A stretch of 64,000 bases of DNA. It comes from Klebsiella grimontii (GTDB taxonomy: Bacteria > Pseudomonadota > Gammaproteobacteria > Enterobacterales > Enterobacteriaceae). Made by a program: the position numbers and the translations under genes. The stretch lies in contig NZ_FZTC01000045.1 of NCBI RefSeq assembly GCF_900200035.1, positions 62,001-126,000 of the forward strand, given 5' to 3'. Under the pieces are notes generated by a model, which worked only from the letters and a program-made list of their open reading frames with translations, was not told the DNA's origin and made no database searches. Numbering within the stretch: the first letter of the stretch is position 1; every line of letters begins with the position of its first letter. This document shows, in pieces, positions 12,054-23,861 of this stretch.

Positions 12054-12605
12054 TTAGTGCGTCGTGCCGGCTGGCGGCGTAGCGTCAGTATGACTCTCCC
12101 CGGCAGACTGTTCATCGCCAGAATTCTTATTGTCGCTACCTTTACTGTTATAAAGGAACTGGCCTATCAAATCTTCCAGCACCATGGCGGATTTGGTGTC
12201 CTGAATGGTGCCGCCATCTTTAAGGATAGCCGTTCCCAACTCCGGGTCTTCAAACCCGATGTTCATCGCCAGGTACTGTTCGCCCAGCAGACCGGAAGTT
12301 CTGATCGCCAGCGAGCTGGTATCCGGGATATGGTTGTAGCGCTCATCAATATCGAGAGCGACGCGAGGCAGGTAGGTTTTAGGGTCGAGCGTGATATCCG
12401 CCACGCGTCCGACGACAACGCCGCCAATCCGTACCGGAGAGCGCGCTTTCAGACCGCCGATATTGTCAAAAGTGGCATAGAGCCGATAAGTCGGTTCGGT
12501 ACGTAAAGAGGTTACGTTTGCCGCCTTCAGGCAGACAAACAGCGCAGCCAGCAGCGCAACCAGTAAAAATACCCCTACCCAGATTTCATTTTTTCTCGTT
12601 TGCAT
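12054..12605 (-). CDS. mlaD: MlaD, MCE-domain substrate-binding subunit
   Basis: Inner-membrane anchored hexameric MCE protein that binds phospholipid in the Mla system. I start at the ATG giving MQTRKNEIWVG, the family N-terminus (183 residues as in E. coli), five codons after an upstream ATG. One membrane helix (about 8-26), the MCE domain (about 39-117) and a polar, low-complexity C-terminal tail that diverges from E. coli are visible. Confidence 0.97.
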   Translation of the reverse strand: MQTRKNEIWVGVFLLVALLAALFVCLKAANVTSLRTEPTYRLYATFDNIGGLKARSPVRIGGVVVGRVADITLDPKTYLPRVALDIDERYNHIPDTSSLAIRTSGLLGEQYLAMNIGFEDPELGTAILKDGGTIQDTKSAMVLEDLIGQFLYNSKGSDNKNSGDEQSAGESHTDATPPAGTTH

Positions 12606-12609
12606 GAAC

Positions 12610-14212
<1,603 letters not shown>

Positions 14213-14421
14213 AAAATCATCCTTACTAGACACCCGTCGGGCTAAGCATGGCGCTTTCTTTCACCACAAACCCAACATTTTTACAGAATCTTACCCGCCC
14301 GGGTTAGCGAAAGCTGGCATTTGTTTTACTTTTGGCACACATAAAGTCAAAATTAAGAATTCGTTACGCTGCCTACGGACGGCCAGCGAGGCGACGATTA
14401 TACCTGAAGAAAGGACTTTAG

Positions 14422-15399
14422 ATGCTCTTAGCGACGGCTCTGTTAATTATTGGTTTATTGCTGGTTGTCTACAGCGCCGATCGTCTGGTCTACGCCGCTT
14501 CAATACTCTGCCGTATGCTGGGAATCCCCCCCCTTATTATAGGGATGACAGTGGTCAGCATCGGTACCAGTTTACCGGAAGTCATTGTTTCCGCCGCCGC
14601 TTCCCTGCATGGGCAAACCGATCTGGCGATTGGCACCGCTCTCGGATCGAATATCACCAATATCCTGCTGATCCTCGGCCTCACCGCTCTGTTTCAACCT
14701 TTTACCGTGCATTCTGATATCCTGCGCCGCGAATTGCCGCTAATGTTGCTGGTCAGTTTACTGGCAGGATTTGTGCTGTACGACGGGCAGATTACGCGGA
14801 TAGATGGCCTTTTTTTGCTGGCGCTGGCGGTACTGTGGCTGCTGTTTACCCTTAAGATTGCCCGCCTTGCGGAACGCCAGGGGAACGACAGCCTGACCCG
14901 TGAACAGCTGGCGGAGCTGCCGCGGGAGGGCTCGCTTCCCGTCGCGCTGCTCTGGTTGGGCGTCGCGATGATAGTGATGCCGATGGCCACGCGGATGGTG
15001 GTGGATAACGCCACGGTGCTGGCAAACTTTTTTGCCATCAGCGAACTGACCGTCGGCTTAACGGTCGTTGCCATCGGCACCAGCCTGCCCGAGCTGGCCA
15101 CCGCCATCGCCGGAGCGCGAAAAGGCGAAAATGACATCGCCATCGGCAATATCATTGGCGCTAATATTCTGAATATCGTACTGGTTCTCGGGCTCCCCGC
15201 GCTGATTGCGCCTGGCGCCTTTGCCGCCGAGGCCTTTACCCGCGACTATGGCGTCATGCTGCTGGTCAGCCTGATCTTCGCGGTGCTGTGCTGGCGTCGT
15301 AAACAACAGCCCGGTCGCCTTGCCGGCGCCCTGCTGCTGGGTGGTTTTGTGCTTTGGTTAGCGATGCTGTACTGGACAGCGCCGCTCTTCGTTGAATGA
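14422..15399 (+). CDS. yrbG: YrbG, CaCA-family Na+/Ca2+ exchanger-like protein
   Basis: Ten-helix inner-membrane protein of the calcium/cation antiporter family; its physiological cation is unsettled. 325 residues. Both alpha repeats are visible: VSIGTSLPEVIVS (about 46-58) with GSNITNILLILG, and VAIGTSLPELATA with GANILNIVLVLG. First gene of the kds-lpt-rpoN cluster; kdsD begins 14 bp after its stop. Confidence 0.96.
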   Translation: MLLATALLIIGLLLVVYSADRLVYAASILCRMLGIPPLIIGMTVVSIGTSLPEVIVSAAASLHGQTDLAIGTALGSNITNILLILGLTALFQPFTVHSDILRRELPLMLLVSLLAGFVLYDGQITRIDGLFLLALAVLWLLFTLKIARLAERQGNDSLTREQLAELPREGSLPVALLWLGVAMIVMPMATRMVVDNATVLANFFAISELTVGLTVVAIGTSLPELATAIAGARKGENDIAIGNIIGANILNIVLVLGLPALIAPGAFAAEAFTRDYGVMLLVSLIFAVLCWRRKQQPGRLAGALLLGGFVLWLAMLYWTAPLFVE

Positions 15400-15413
15400 T
15401 TCGGGATAACATT

Positions 15414-16400
15414 ATGTCGCAAATAGATTTGCCAGCGGATTTTGACTTTCAACGGGCAGGCCGTGAGGTGCTGGACATTGAACGTGAAGGTCTGGCCCAG
15501 CTCGATCAATATATTAATGAAGATTTTACCCGTGCCTGTGAGACCATTTTTCGCTGTACCGGTAAAGTTGTGGTGATGGGAATGGGTAAATCCGGCCATA
15601 TCGGGCGAAAGATGGCCGCAACGTTCGCCAGCACCGGGACATCATCATTCTTCGTCCATCCCGGCGAGGCCGCGCACGGCGATTTGGGCATGGTCACCCC
15701 CTGCGACGTAGTGATCGCGCTATCTAACTCCGGGGAATCAAATGAAATTCTCGCCCTGATCCCGGTGCTTAAGCGCCAGCAGGTGTCGCTTATCTGTATC
15801 ACCAGCCGACCGGAAAGCAGCATGGCGCGCGCGGCGGATATTCATCTGTGCGTGAAGGTGCCCAAAGAGGCTTGCCCGTTAGGGCTGGCCCCCACATCAA
15901 GCACCACCGCCGCGCTGGTGATGGGCGATGCCCTTGCCGTCGCGCTGCTGGAAGCCCGCGGTTTTACCGCTGAAGATTTTGCGCTATCGCATCCCGGCGG
16001 CGCGCTGGGCCGTAAGCTACTGCTGCGGGTCAATGATATCATGCACACCGGCGATGAAATTCCGCATGTTGGCCTGGAGGCCACGCTGCGCGATGCGCTG
16101 CTGGAAATCACGCGCAAAAATTTAGGCATGACCGCTATTTGCGACGATGAAATGAATATCATCGGCATTTTCACCGATGGCGATCTGCGCCGCGTCTTTG
16201 ATACCGGCATTGATATGCGTAACGCCAGCATCGCCGAAGTCATGACGCGAGGCGGCATCCGCATCCGTCCCGGTACGCTGGCCGTTGATGCGCTGAACCT
16301 GATGCAGTCCCGTCATATCACCTGCGTACTGGTTGCCGATGGCGACCGTCTGGTAGGTGTGATACATATGCACGATCTCCTGCGCGCGGGCGTAGTGTAA
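15414..16400 (+). CDS. kdsD: D-arabinose 5-phosphate isomerase KdsD
   Basis: Converts ribulose 5-phosphate to arabinose 5-phosphate, the precursor of Kdo in LPS. 328 residues from the ATG giving MSQIDLPADF, the E. coli length; an upstream in-frame ATG overlaps the yrbG stop. A SIS sugar-isomerase domain (GKSGHIGRK near 57, SNSGESNEI near 106) is followed by two CBS domains (about 205-328). Confidence 0.98.
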   Translation: MSQIDLPADFDFQRAGREVLDIEREGLAQLDQYINEDFTRACETIFRCTGKVVVMGMGKSGHIGRKMAATFASTGTSSFFVHPGEAAHGDLGMVTPCDVVIALSNSGESNEILALIPVLKRQQVSLICITSRPESSMARAADIHLCVKVPKEACPLGLAPTSSTTAALVMGDALAVALLEARGFTAEDFALSHPGGALGRKLLLRVNDIMHTGDEIPHVGLEATLRDALLEITRKNLGMTAICDDEMNIIGIFTDGDLRRVFDTGIDMRNASIAEVMTRGGIRIRPGTLAVDALNLMQSRHITCVLVADGDRLVGVIHMHDLLRAGVV

Positions 16401-16414
16401 GTAAGGAAAAAATA

Positions 16415-16981
16415 ATGAATAATGCTGATGCCCTGATAACGACCTGCTATGGTCCGGTAAGTCAGGGCTTTATTGACCGGGCGGCGAAGATCCGTTTACT
16501 GATACTTGATGTGGACGGCGTTCTGTCCGACGGTCTTATCTATATGGGCAACAACGGCGAAGAGCTGAAAGCGTTTAACGTGCGCGACGGCTACGGTATC
16601 CGCTGCGCCCTGACTTCAGAGATTGAAGTAGCGATAATTACCGGGCGAAACGCTAAACTGGTGGAAGATCGCTGCCAGACGCTCGGCATCACCCATCTCT
16701 ACCAGGGGCAGTCTGATAAGCTGCTGGCGTTTCATGAGCTACTCAATAAACTGGCCGTTAGCGCGGATGAAGTGGCCTATATTGGCGACGATCTGATCGA
16801 CTGGCCGGTGATGGCTGAAGTGGGTTTAAGCATAGCGGTAGCCGATGCGCATCCGTTGCTGCTCCCGCGCGCGGATTACGTCACTCGTATCAACGGCGGT
16901 CGCGGAGCGGTACGCGAAGTGTGCGATTTGCTACTATTGGCGCAGGGCAAGCTGGATGAGGCCAAAGGGCAATCTATATGA
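16415..16981 (+). CDS. kdsC: Kdo 8-phosphate phosphatase KdsC
   Basis: HAD-superfamily C0 phosphatase releasing Kdo from Kdo-8-P. 188 residues. The nucleophile motif DVDGVLSDG has D32 and D34, and the Mg-binding GDDLIDWPVM motif is further on. The last bases overlap lptC by four (ATGA), indicating coupled translation. Confidence 0.98.
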   Translation: MNNADALITTCYGPVSQGFIDRAAKIRLLILDVDGVLSDGLIYMGNNGEELKAFNVRDGYGIRCALTSEIEVAIITGRNAKLVEDRCQTLGITHLYQGQSDKLLAFHELLNKLAVSADEVAYIGDDLIDWPVMAEVGLSIAVADAHPLLLPRADYVTRINGGRGAVREVCDLLLLAQGKLDEAKGQSI

Positions 16982-17553
16982 GTAAAACCAGACGTTGGGT
17001 TATCATTTTACTATCGCTGGTCGCGCTGATCCTGATCGGCCTGAACCTGGCGAGTACGGACGATGCCACCCAGCAAGCGATCAATCCTGACGATCCGACG
17101 TATACCAGCGAGCATACCGATACCGTCGTTTATAGTCCCGAAGGGGCGCTTAACTACCGGCTAATCGCGGAACACGTAGAGTATTTTTCCGAACAGCAGC
17201 TCTCGTGGTTCGCAAAACCGGTGATGACCACCTTCGATACGAATAAAGTACCAACCTGGTCTATCAAAGCGGATAAAGCTAAGTTGACGAATGACCGCAT
17301 GCTGTATCTTTACGGGCACGTTGAGGTTAATGCGCTGACGGCGGATTCTCAACTGCGCAAAATTACGACGGATAACGCCCAGATAAACCTGGTGACGCAG
17401 GATGTTACCTCCGATGACATGGTGACGTTGTACGGAACAACATTTAATTCCAGCGGCCTGAAAATGCGCGGGAACCTGCGCAGCAAAAATGCCGAGCTGA
17501 TTGAAAAGGTTAGAACCTCATATGAAATTCAGAACAAACAAACTCAGCCTTAA
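16978..17553 (+). CDS. lptC: LptC, bitopic LPS-transport protein
   Basis: Inner-membrane anchored periplasmic protein that takes LPS from LptB2FG to LptA. 191 residues: one N-terminal helix (about 8-25) and a beta-jellyroll periplasmic domain (YSPEGALNYRL onwards). Overlaps kdsC by 4 nt, and its 3' end contains the lptA start. Confidence 0.97.
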   Translation: MSKTRRWVIILLSLVALILIGLNLASTDDATQQAINPDDPTYTSEHTDTVVYSPEGALNYRLIAEHVEYFSEQQLSWFAKPVMTTFDTNKVPTWSIKADKAKLTNDRMLYLYGHVEVNALTADSQLRKITTDNAQINLVTQDVTSDDMVTLYGTTFNSSGLKMRGNLRSKNAELIEKVRTSYEIQNKQTQP

Positions 17554-18067
17554 GATTGCGCTCGCCAGCGCCTTACTGGCCGCCAGCCTGTCGGCACAGG
17601 CCAAAACGGGTGATACCGATCAGCCGATTCATATTGAATCCGATCAGCAGTCGCTGGATATGCAGGGCAACGTCGTTACCTTTACGGGTAATGTCGTCGT
17701 CACTCAGGGTACGATCAAAATCAACGCCGACAAAGTCGTCGTGACCCGTCCGGGCGGCGAAAAAGGCAAAGAGGTTATCGATGGCTACGGTAACCCGGCC
17801 ACCTTCTACCAGATGCAGGACAACGGCAAACCGGTAAAAGGCCGCGCGTCGAAAATGCATTATGAACTGCAAAACGACTTTGTCGTCCTGACCGGCAATG
17901 CGCATCTGGAACAGATCGATAGCAATATCCAGGGTGACAAAATCACTTACCTGGTGAAAGAACAAAAAATGCAGGCTTTCAGCAATAAAGGCGGGCGCGT
18001 GACCACGGTTCTGGTTCCTTCGCAGCTGCAGGATAAAGGTAGCGATCAGTCAAAGAAGGGTAAGTAA
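17522..18067 (+). CDS. lptA: LptA, periplasmic LPS bridge protein
   Basis: Forms the periplasmic beta-jellyroll bridge carrying LPS to LptDE. 181 residues. I use the ATG at 17522 (MKFRTNKLSL), which gives a proper signal peptide ending SAQA; an in-frame ATG 21 bases earlier adds only non-conserved residues. The start lies 32 bases inside lptC, as in E. coli. Confidence 0.97.
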   Translation: MKFRTNKLSLKIALASALLAASLSAQAKTGDTDQPIHIESDQQSLDMQGNVVTFTGNVVVTQGTIKINADKVVVTRPGGEKGKEVIDGYGNPATFYQMQDNGKPVKGRASKMHYELQNDFVVLTGNAHLEQIDSNIQGDKITYLVKEQKMQAFSNKGGRVTTVLVPSQLQDKGSDQSKKGK

Positions 18068-18073
18068 TTCGTT

Positions 18074-18799
18074 ATGGCAACATTAACTGCAAAGAATCTT
18101 GCTAAAGCCTATAAAGGCCGCCGCGTCGTGGAAGATGTCAGTCTGACCGTGAATTCGGGCGAGATTGTTGGCCTGCTCGGTCCGAACGGCGCCGGTAAAA
18201 CCACTACCTTCTATATGGTTGTTGGTATCGTACCGCGCGACGCGGGCAACATTATCATCGATGATGAAGACATCAGCCTGCTGCCGCTGCACGCGCGCGC
18301 GCGTCGCGGAATCGGCTATTTGCCGCAGGAGGCCTCCATTTTCCGCCGGCTGAGCGTTTACGATAACCTGATGGCGGTATTGCAGATTCGCGACGATCTC
18401 AGCAACGAGCAGCGCGAAGATCGCGCGAAAGAGCTGATGGAGGAGTTTCACATTGAGCACCTGCGCGATAGTCTCGGCCAGGCGCTCTCCGGTGGTGAAC
18501 GGCGCCGCGTCGAGATCGCCCGCGCGTTGGCCGCTAACCCGAAATTCATCCTGCTGGATGAACCCTTTGCCGGCGTTGACCCCATCTCCGTTATCGATAT
18601 CAAACGCATTATTGAACACCTGCGCGACAGCGGTCTTGGCGTCCTGATAACCGACCATAACGTCAGGGAAACGCTGGCCGTTTGCGAGCGTGCTTATATC
18701 GTCAGTCAGGGCCACCTGATAGCCCACGGTACGCCGCAGCAAATCCTTGAAGACGAGCAGGTTAAGCGCGTGTATCTTGGGGAAGACTTCAGACTCTGA
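18074..18799 (+). CDS. lptB: LptB, ATPase of the LPS-export ABC transporter
   Basis: Cytoplasmic ATPase of LptB2FGC. 241 residues. Walker [10 protein letters not shown] is at 36-44, signature LSGGERRR, Walker B FILLDEP with the catalytic glutamate, and the switch histidine in TDHNVRET. Six bases after lptA. Confidence 0.98.
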   Translation: MATLTAKNLAKAYKGRRVVEDVSLTVNSGEIVGLLGPNGAGKTTTFYMVVGIVPRDAGNIIIDDEDISLLPLHARARRGIGYLPQEASIFRRLSVYDNLMAVLQIRDDLSNEQREDRAKELMEEFHIEHLRDSLGQALSGGERRRVEIARALAANPKFILLDEPFAGVDPISVIDIKRIIEHLRDSGLGVLITDHNVRETLAVCERAYIVSQGHLIAHGTPQQILEDEQVKRVYLGEDFRL

Positions 18800-18846
18800 T
18801 AGGGTAGAGGTTACAGACGTTTTAGCCGGAGATATTGGCCCTGAAT

Positions 18847-20280
18847 ATGAAGCAAGGTTTGCAATTAAGGCTAAGCCAACAGCTTGCCATGACGCCACAA
18901 CTGCAGCAGGCGATTCGTCTACTGCAGTTGTCCACGTTAGAACTCCAGCAAGAACTCCAGCAGGCGCTGGACAGCAACCCGTTGCTGGAGCAAACCGATC
19001 TTCACGATGAGGTAGAAACCAAAGAGGCCGAGGATCGCGAATCTCTGGATACCGTCGACGCCCTTGAGCAAAAAGAGATGCCCGAAGAGCTGCCGCTTGA
19101 TGCCAGCTGGGATGAGATTTACACCGCCGGAACGCCATCAGGCAACGGCGTCGATTACCAGGATGACGAACTGCCCGTCTACCAGGGAGAGACCACGCAA
19201 AGCCTGCAGGATTACCTGATGTGGCAGGTTGAACTTACGCCATTCACCGATACCGATCGCGCCATCGCGACCTCTATCGTCGATGCCGTTGATGATACCG
19301 GCTACCTGACGATTTCTGTCGAAGACATCGTGGAAAGTATTGGCGACGATGAAATCGGACTTGAAGAAGTTGAAGCGGTTCTCAAGCGCATTCAGCGTTT
19401 CGACCCCGTCGGCGTGGCGGCAAAAGATTTGCGTGATTGCCTGCTGGTTCAGCTTTCACAGTTTGCCAAAGAGACGCCGTGGATTGAAGAAGCCCGCCTG
19501 ATCATCAGCGATCATCTCGATCTGCTGGCCAACCACGACTTCCGCAGCCTGATGCGCGTAACCCGCCTCAAAGAAGAAGTGTTAAAGGAAGCGGTAAATC
19601 TGATCCAATCGCTGGATCCGCGCCCGGGACAGTCGATCCAAACTGGCGAGCCAGAATATGTCATTCCTGACGTTCTGGTGCGTAAAGTCAACGATCGTTG
19701 GGTGGTTGAGCTCAATTCAGATAGCCTCCCGCGCCTGAAGATCAATCAGCAGTATGCCGCTATGGGTAACAGCACGCGCAATGACGCTGACGGCCAGTTT
19801 ATCCGTAGCAACCTGCAGGAAGCGCGCTGGCTGATCAAGAGCCTGGAGAGCCGCAACGACACCCTGCTGCGCGTCAGCCGCTGTATCGTCGAACAGCAGC
19901 AGGCTTTTTTTGAACAAGGTGAAGAGTTTATGAAACCGATGGTGCTGGCGGATATCGCTCAGGCCGTCGAAATGCATGAATCCACTATTTCACGCGTTAC
20001 TACGCAAAAATACCTGCACAGTCCACGCGGTATTTTTGAGCTGAAGTATTTCTTCTCCAGCCATGTGAACACCGAAGGCGGCGGCGAAGCATCGTCGACG
20101 GCCATTCGCGCGCTGGTGAAGAAATTAATCGCCGCGGAAAACCCCGCGAAACCATTGAGTGATAGTAAGCTCACCACCATGCTATCCGATCAGGGTATTA
20201 TGGTGGCACGGCGAACCGTTGCTAAGTACCGAGAGTCTTTATCCATTCCGCCGTCAAATCAGCGCAAGCAGCTGGTTTGA
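18847..20280 (+). CDS. rpoN: RNA polymerase sigma-54 factor RpoN
   Basis: Sigma factor for nitrogen-regulated and other enhancer-dependent promoters. 477 residues from [10 protein letters not shown], the E. coli length. The Q-rich activator-contact region I (residues 1-50), acidic region II (about 55-115), core-binding region III and the RpoN box [10 protein letters not shown] at 454-463 are intact. An alternative ATG four codons upstream lacks family support. Confidence 0.98.
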
Positions 20281-20302
20281 CCCAACCGATAAGGAAGACA
20301 CT

Positions 20303-20590
20303 ATGCAGCTCAACATTACAGGACACAACGTCGAGATAACCCCCGCGATGCGCGATTTCGTTACCGCGAAGTTCAGCAAACTGGAGCAGTTTTTCGACAG
20401 GATCAACCAGGTCTACATTGTGTTAAAAGTGGAGAAGGTGACGCAAATTGCGGACGCCAATCTGCATGTCAACGGTGGCGAAATCCATGCCAGTGCGGAA
20501 GGCCAGGATATGTATGCTGCTATCGATGGTCTTATCGATAAGCTGGCAAGACAGTTAACAAAACATAAAGATAAACTGAAACAACACTAA
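20303..20590 (+). CDS. hpf: Ribosome hibernation promoting factor HPF (YhbH)
   Basis: Short-form HPF that binds the 30S decoding region and promotes 100S dimers in stationary phase. 95 residues from the ATG at 20303, preceded by AAGGAAG. Starts MQLNITGHNVEIT, the family N-terminus. 22 bp after rpoN in the same cluster. Confidence 0.97.
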   Translation: MQLNITGHNVEITPAMRDFVTAKFSKLEQFFDRINQVYIVLKVEKVTQIADANLHVNGGEIHASAEGQDMYAAIDGLIDKLARQLTKHKDKLKQH

Positions 20591-20610
20591 TTGTCCGGGC
20601 AATCGCCTAC

Positions 20611-20634
20611 GCCAACCGCCTGCCGGCGGTTGGC
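20611..20634 (+). other. Perfect intercistronic hairpin between hpf and ptsN
   Basis: GCCAACCGCC / GGCGGTTGGC, a 10-bp perfect stem with a four-base loop. It is directly followed by the AAGGAG before ptsN and has no U-tract. It could protect upstream RNA or limit ptsN translation; the sequence alone does not decide. Confidence 0.7.
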
Positions 20635-20655
20635 AAGGAGAGCTCAGGTGAAATT

Positions 20656-21144
20656 ATGATAAATAACGATTCGGCTCTACAACTGAGCAATGTCCTTAAC
20701 CAGGAATGTACCCGTAGCCAGGTTCACTGCCAGAGCAAGAAACGCGCGCTGGAAATCATCAGCGAGCTGGCAGCAAAGCAGTTAGGCTTATCGTCCCAGA
20801 TAGTGTTCGAGGCGATCCTTACCCGTGAGAAAATGGGCAGTACCGGGATTGGCAACGGCATTGCAATCCCCCATGGCAAACTCGAAGAGGATACGCTGCG
20901 GGCCGTGGGCGTGTTTGTCCAGCTGGAAACCCCCATTGCTTTCGATGCTATCGACAACCAACCCGTCGATCTGTTGTTTGCCCTTCTCGTCCCGGCCGAT
21001 CAAACTAAGACGCATCTGCATACGCTCTCGCTGGTGGCGAAACGTCTGGCCGATAAAACAATTTGCCGCCGTCTGCGCGCTGCGCAAAGCGATGAAGAGC
21101 TGTATGAAATCATCACTGAAGCGGGAAGCAATAATGAGGCGTAA
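20656..21144 (+). CDS. ptsN: PtsN, EIIA of the nitrogen phosphotransferase system
   Basis: Phosphorylated at H73 (in IAIPHGKLEED) by NPr; regulates K+ uptake (TrkA, KdpD) and other targets. 162 residues, one fewer than E. coli because the C-terminal tail differs. Co-located with rpoN, rapZ and npr, as usual. Confidence 0.97.
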   Translation: MINNDSALQLSNVLNQECTRSQVHCQSKKRALEIISELAAKQLGLSSQIVFEAILTREKMGSTGIGNGIAIPHGKLEEDTLRAVGVFVQLETPIAFDAIDNQPVDLLFALLVPADQTKTHLHTLSLVAKRLADKTICRRLRAAQSDEELYEIITEAGSNNEA

Positions 21145-21189
21145 CGAAAGCCGCACCTTACGCTTTTTCGTACTGAGGAGAAACGGTAC

Positions 21190-22044
21190 ATGGTACTGAT
21201 GATCGTCAGCGGCCGTTCAGGGTCGGGGAAATCCGTCGCCCTGCGAGCGCTGGAAGATATGGGTTTTTACTGCGTGGATAACCTGCCGGTTGTGCTTTTG
21301 CCCGAGCTGGCGCGCTCGCTCGCCGACAGAAACATCTCGGCCGCGGTCAGTATTGACGTGCGAAACATGCCTGAGTCGCCGGAAATCTTCGAGCAGGCGA
21401 TGAAAAATCTGCCCGCAGAGTTTTCACCTCAGCTGCTGTTCCTGGATGCCGATCGTAACACCTTGATTCGCCGCTACAGCGACACGCGTCGTTTGCATCC
21501 CCTCTCCAGCAAAAACCTGTCGCTGGAGAGCGCCATTGATGAAGAGAGCGACCTGCTGGAACCTCTGCGTTCCCGCGCTGACCTGATCGTCGATACCTCA
21601 GAAATGTCGGTACATGAGCTGGCAGAAATGCTGCGCACGCGTTTGTTAGGCAAGCGCGAACGCGAGCTGACGATGGTGTTTGAATCCTTTGGCTTTAAGC
21701 ACGGTATTCCCATTGATGCTGATTACGTTTTCGACGTACGCTTCCTGCCGAACCCGCACTGGGATCCGAAGCTGCGCCCGATGACCGGTCTGGATAAACC
21801 CGTGGCCGCCTTCCTCGACCGGCACACGGAAGTTCACAATTTCATTTACCAGACCCGCAGCTATCTTGAGCTATGGTTACCTATGCTGGAGACCAATAAC
21901 CGCAGCTATCTGACGGTAGCTATTGGTTGTACCGGTGGTAAACACCGTTCGGTTTACATCGCCGAACAGCTGGCTGACTACTTCCGCTCGCGCGGTAAGA
22001 ACGTGCAGTCCCGTCATCGGACGCTGGAAAAACGCAAATCATGA
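21190..22044 (+). CDS. rapZ: RapZ, RNase adapter for sRNA GlmZ
   Basis: RNA-binding adapter that senses glucosamine-6-phosphate and presents GlmZ to RNase E, so controlling glmS. 284 residues as in E. coli. Walker A GRSGSGKS (8-15) is in the N-terminal kinase-like domain; the C-terminal domain has the [10 protein letters not shown] motif and a basic tail ending KRKS. Overlaps npr by four bases. Confidence 0.98.
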   Translation: MVLMIVSGRSGSGKSVALRALEDMGFYCVDNLPVVLLPELARSLADRNISAAVSIDVRNMPESPEIFEQAMKNLPAEFSPQLLFLDADRNTLIRRYSDTRRLHPLSSKNLSLESAIDEESDLLEPLRSRADLIVDTSEMSVHELAEMLRTRLLGKRERELTMVFESFGFKHGIPIDADYVFDVRFLPNPHWDPKLRPMTGLDKPVAAFLDRHTEVHNFIYQTRSYLELWLPMLETNNRSYLTVAIGCTGGKHRSVYIAEQLADYFRSRGKNVQSRHRTLEKRKS

Positions 22045-22313
22045 CCGTTAAGCAAACCGTTGAAATCACCAATAAGCTGGGGATGCACGCTCGCCCGGCG
22101 ATGAAGCTGTTTGAATTAATGCAGAACTACGATGCTGAAGTGCTGCTGCGCAATGATGAAGGAACTGTAGCTGAAGCGAATAGCGTGATTGCCCTGCTGA
22201 TGCTTGACTCAGCTAAAGGGCGGCAGATTGAGATTGAAGCCAACGGCCCGCAAGAAGTGGAGGCGCTGGCAGCGGTTATCGCGCTGTTCAACGCCGGGTT
22301 TGATGAGGATTAG
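22041..22313 (+). CDS. npr: NPr, phosphocarrier of the nitrogen PTS
   Basis: HPr-like carrier between EI-Ntr (PtsP) and PtsN. 90 residues, with the phosphorylated H16 in [14 protein letters not shown] overlap with rapZ. Last gene of the rpoN cluster; convergent with mtgA. Confidence 0.97.
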   Translation: MTVKQTVEITNKLGMHARPAMKLFELMQNYDAEVLLRNDEGTVAEANSVIALLMLDSAKGRQIEIEANGPQEVEALAAVIALFNAGFDED

Positions 22314-22365
22314 ATTTCACTCCCCCGGTCGCGGCGCGCCTTCCGGGGTACTGAGCCGTGAAATC
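22313..22365. terminator. Two-part hairpin between convergent npr and mtgA
   Basis: An outer stem GATTTCAC / GTGAAATC encloses an inner stem CCCCGG / CCGGGG. It fills the whole 53-bp gap between the two stop codons, so it probably ends transcription in both directions. Confidence 0.6.
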
Positions 22366-22366
22366 A

Positions 22367-23092
22367 TCAATGTAGCTGATTCGCCCGCATAAACCCTTCC
22401 CCGCCTAACTGCCTCATCTGGCGCAGGATCCACGCCTGGCGGCTGCGAATATAACCCGACGGCGCATCAGCGCGAAAGCGAATGGGATTAGGCAAAACCG
22501 CCGCTAAAAGCGCGGCTTCAGCAGCCGTCAATCTGCTGGCCGGTTTGTGAAAATAGCGCTGCGATGCGGCTTCAACGCCAAACGTCCCTTCACCAAACTC
22601 CGCAATATTCAGATAAACGGTGAGGATCCGCTTTTTGCTCCAGACCGTCTCAATGCCAACGGTCAGCCCCGCCTCCAGCCCTTTTCTTAGCCAGCTGCGA
22701 CCATCCCACAGGAACAGGTTTTTTGCCGTCTGCTGCGACAGGGTTGACGCACCGCGGATGCGGTTCTCATTGCGTTCATTGTGCGCCAGCGCCTTCTCAA
22801 TCGCCGGGACGTCAAACCCCCAGTGCTCCGGGAATTTCTGGTCTTCCGCGGCAATAACCGCCAGCCCCATCCACGGAGAAATTTCATCCATGCCCACCCA
22901 ATCGGAATGGGCGATGTAATGAAAATTCCCTGAGAGCCAGGCGCCGAGCTGCCGCTCCAGCATCACCGCTGAAAACGGGACGGGGACGATGCTAAACAGA
23001 GCAACCCCGCCGCCCCATAGCACCGCGCAAGCCAGCAGCAGCCTCAGCAAAAAACGTTTAATCAAGCGCAACGGCGAAAAGCGAAATGTCAT
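22367..23092 (-). CDS. mtgA: Monofunctional peptidoglycan glycosyltransferase MtgA
   Basis: GT51 enzyme polymerising lipid II without a transpeptidase domain. 241 residues: one N-terminal membrane helix (about 12-33), the catalytic glutamate E83 in [10 protein letters not shown], and the RGASTLSQQ motif. Overlaps the elbB stop by four bases, so the two are co-translated. Confidence 0.97.
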   Translation of the reverse strand: MTFRFSPLRLIKRFLLRLLLACAVLWGGGVALFSIVPVPFSAVMLERQLGAWLSGNFHYIAHSDWVGMDEISPWMGLAVIAAEDQKFPEHWGFDVPAIEKALAHNERNENRIRGASTLSQQTAKNLFLWDGRSWLRKGLEAGLTVGIETVWSKKRILTVYLNIAEFGEGTFGVEAASQRYFHKPASRLTAAEAALLAAVLPNPIRFRADAPSGYIRSRQAWILRQMRQLGGEGFMRANQLH

Positions 23093-23742
23093 GCCGTCAG
23101 AACCACTACGCGAGCAACCAGCTTTTCAATTCCGCTCGCCGCTTCGGCGATGTTCTGCGCCAGCATATACGCGGGAGTCGTCACCACTTTATTGTCTTCA
23201 TCAACCACAATGTCATCGACCGGGCAAGGCACGTGTTCGGCCCCCATCTCCTCTACCGCATCGGCGGTATCAAGATCGGTACCAATAGTGACGCGTAGCG
23301 GAATAGAGAATATTTTAGGCAACAGCGCCGGAGCGATACAGATAAAGCCCAACGGTTTACCCGCCTGATGCATCGCCAGCGCCAGGGCCTTGAGATCGCT
23401 ATCCACTTCACATTCACTTCCCTGCGAAGCAAAATTGCTGAGGTTCTTTGCCGCGCCAAAACCGCCGGGCACAATCAGCGCGTCCAGCGCATCCGCCCGG
23501 GCGTTTGCTAAAGGCTGAATCTCTCCGCGCGCGATACGCGCCGCTTCCACAAGCACATTACGGCTTTCCGCCTGCGCTTCGCCGGTCAGGTGATTGATAA
23601 CATCGGTTTGCGCTTTATCAGGCGCATAGCAGATAGCCTGAGCGCCGCTGCGGGCAATAGCCAGCAGGGTAATAACGGCTTCATGAATTTCGCTTCCGTC
23701 ATAAACGCCGCAACCGCTCAGCACTACACCAATTTTCTTCAT
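23089..23742 (-). CDS. elbB: ElbB (YhbL), DJ-1/PfpI-like glyoxalase
   Basis: DJ-1/PfpI superfamily protein; E. coli ElbB has weak glyoxalase activity in vitro. 217 residues from [10 protein letters not shown]. The nucleophile-elbow cysteine sits in GFICIAPAL (about residue 136). The ATG at 23742 is preferred to a GTG one codon earlier. First gene of elbB-mtgA; arcZ lies divergently upstream. Confidence 0.94.
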   Translation of the reverse strand: MKKIGVVLSGCGVYDGSEIHEAVITLLAIARSGAQAICYAPDKAQTDVINHLTGEAQAESRNVLVEAARIARGEIQPLANARADALDALIVPGGFGAAKNLSNFASQGSECEVDSDLKALALAMHQAGKPLGFICIAPALLPKIFSIPLRVTIGTDLDTADAVEEMGAEHVPCPVDDIVVDEDNKVVTTPAYMLAQNIAEAASGIEKLVARVVVLTA

Positions 23743-23861
23743 CACATCAGCCCCTTAGTACAAGTTTATGAAAGCAGTCAAAAATTTTGATTTACTCGCT
23801 ATGCTTCACATATTTTACTGTTTCACGTAACAAAATATTTAAGGTTTGCTATCTTAATGAG

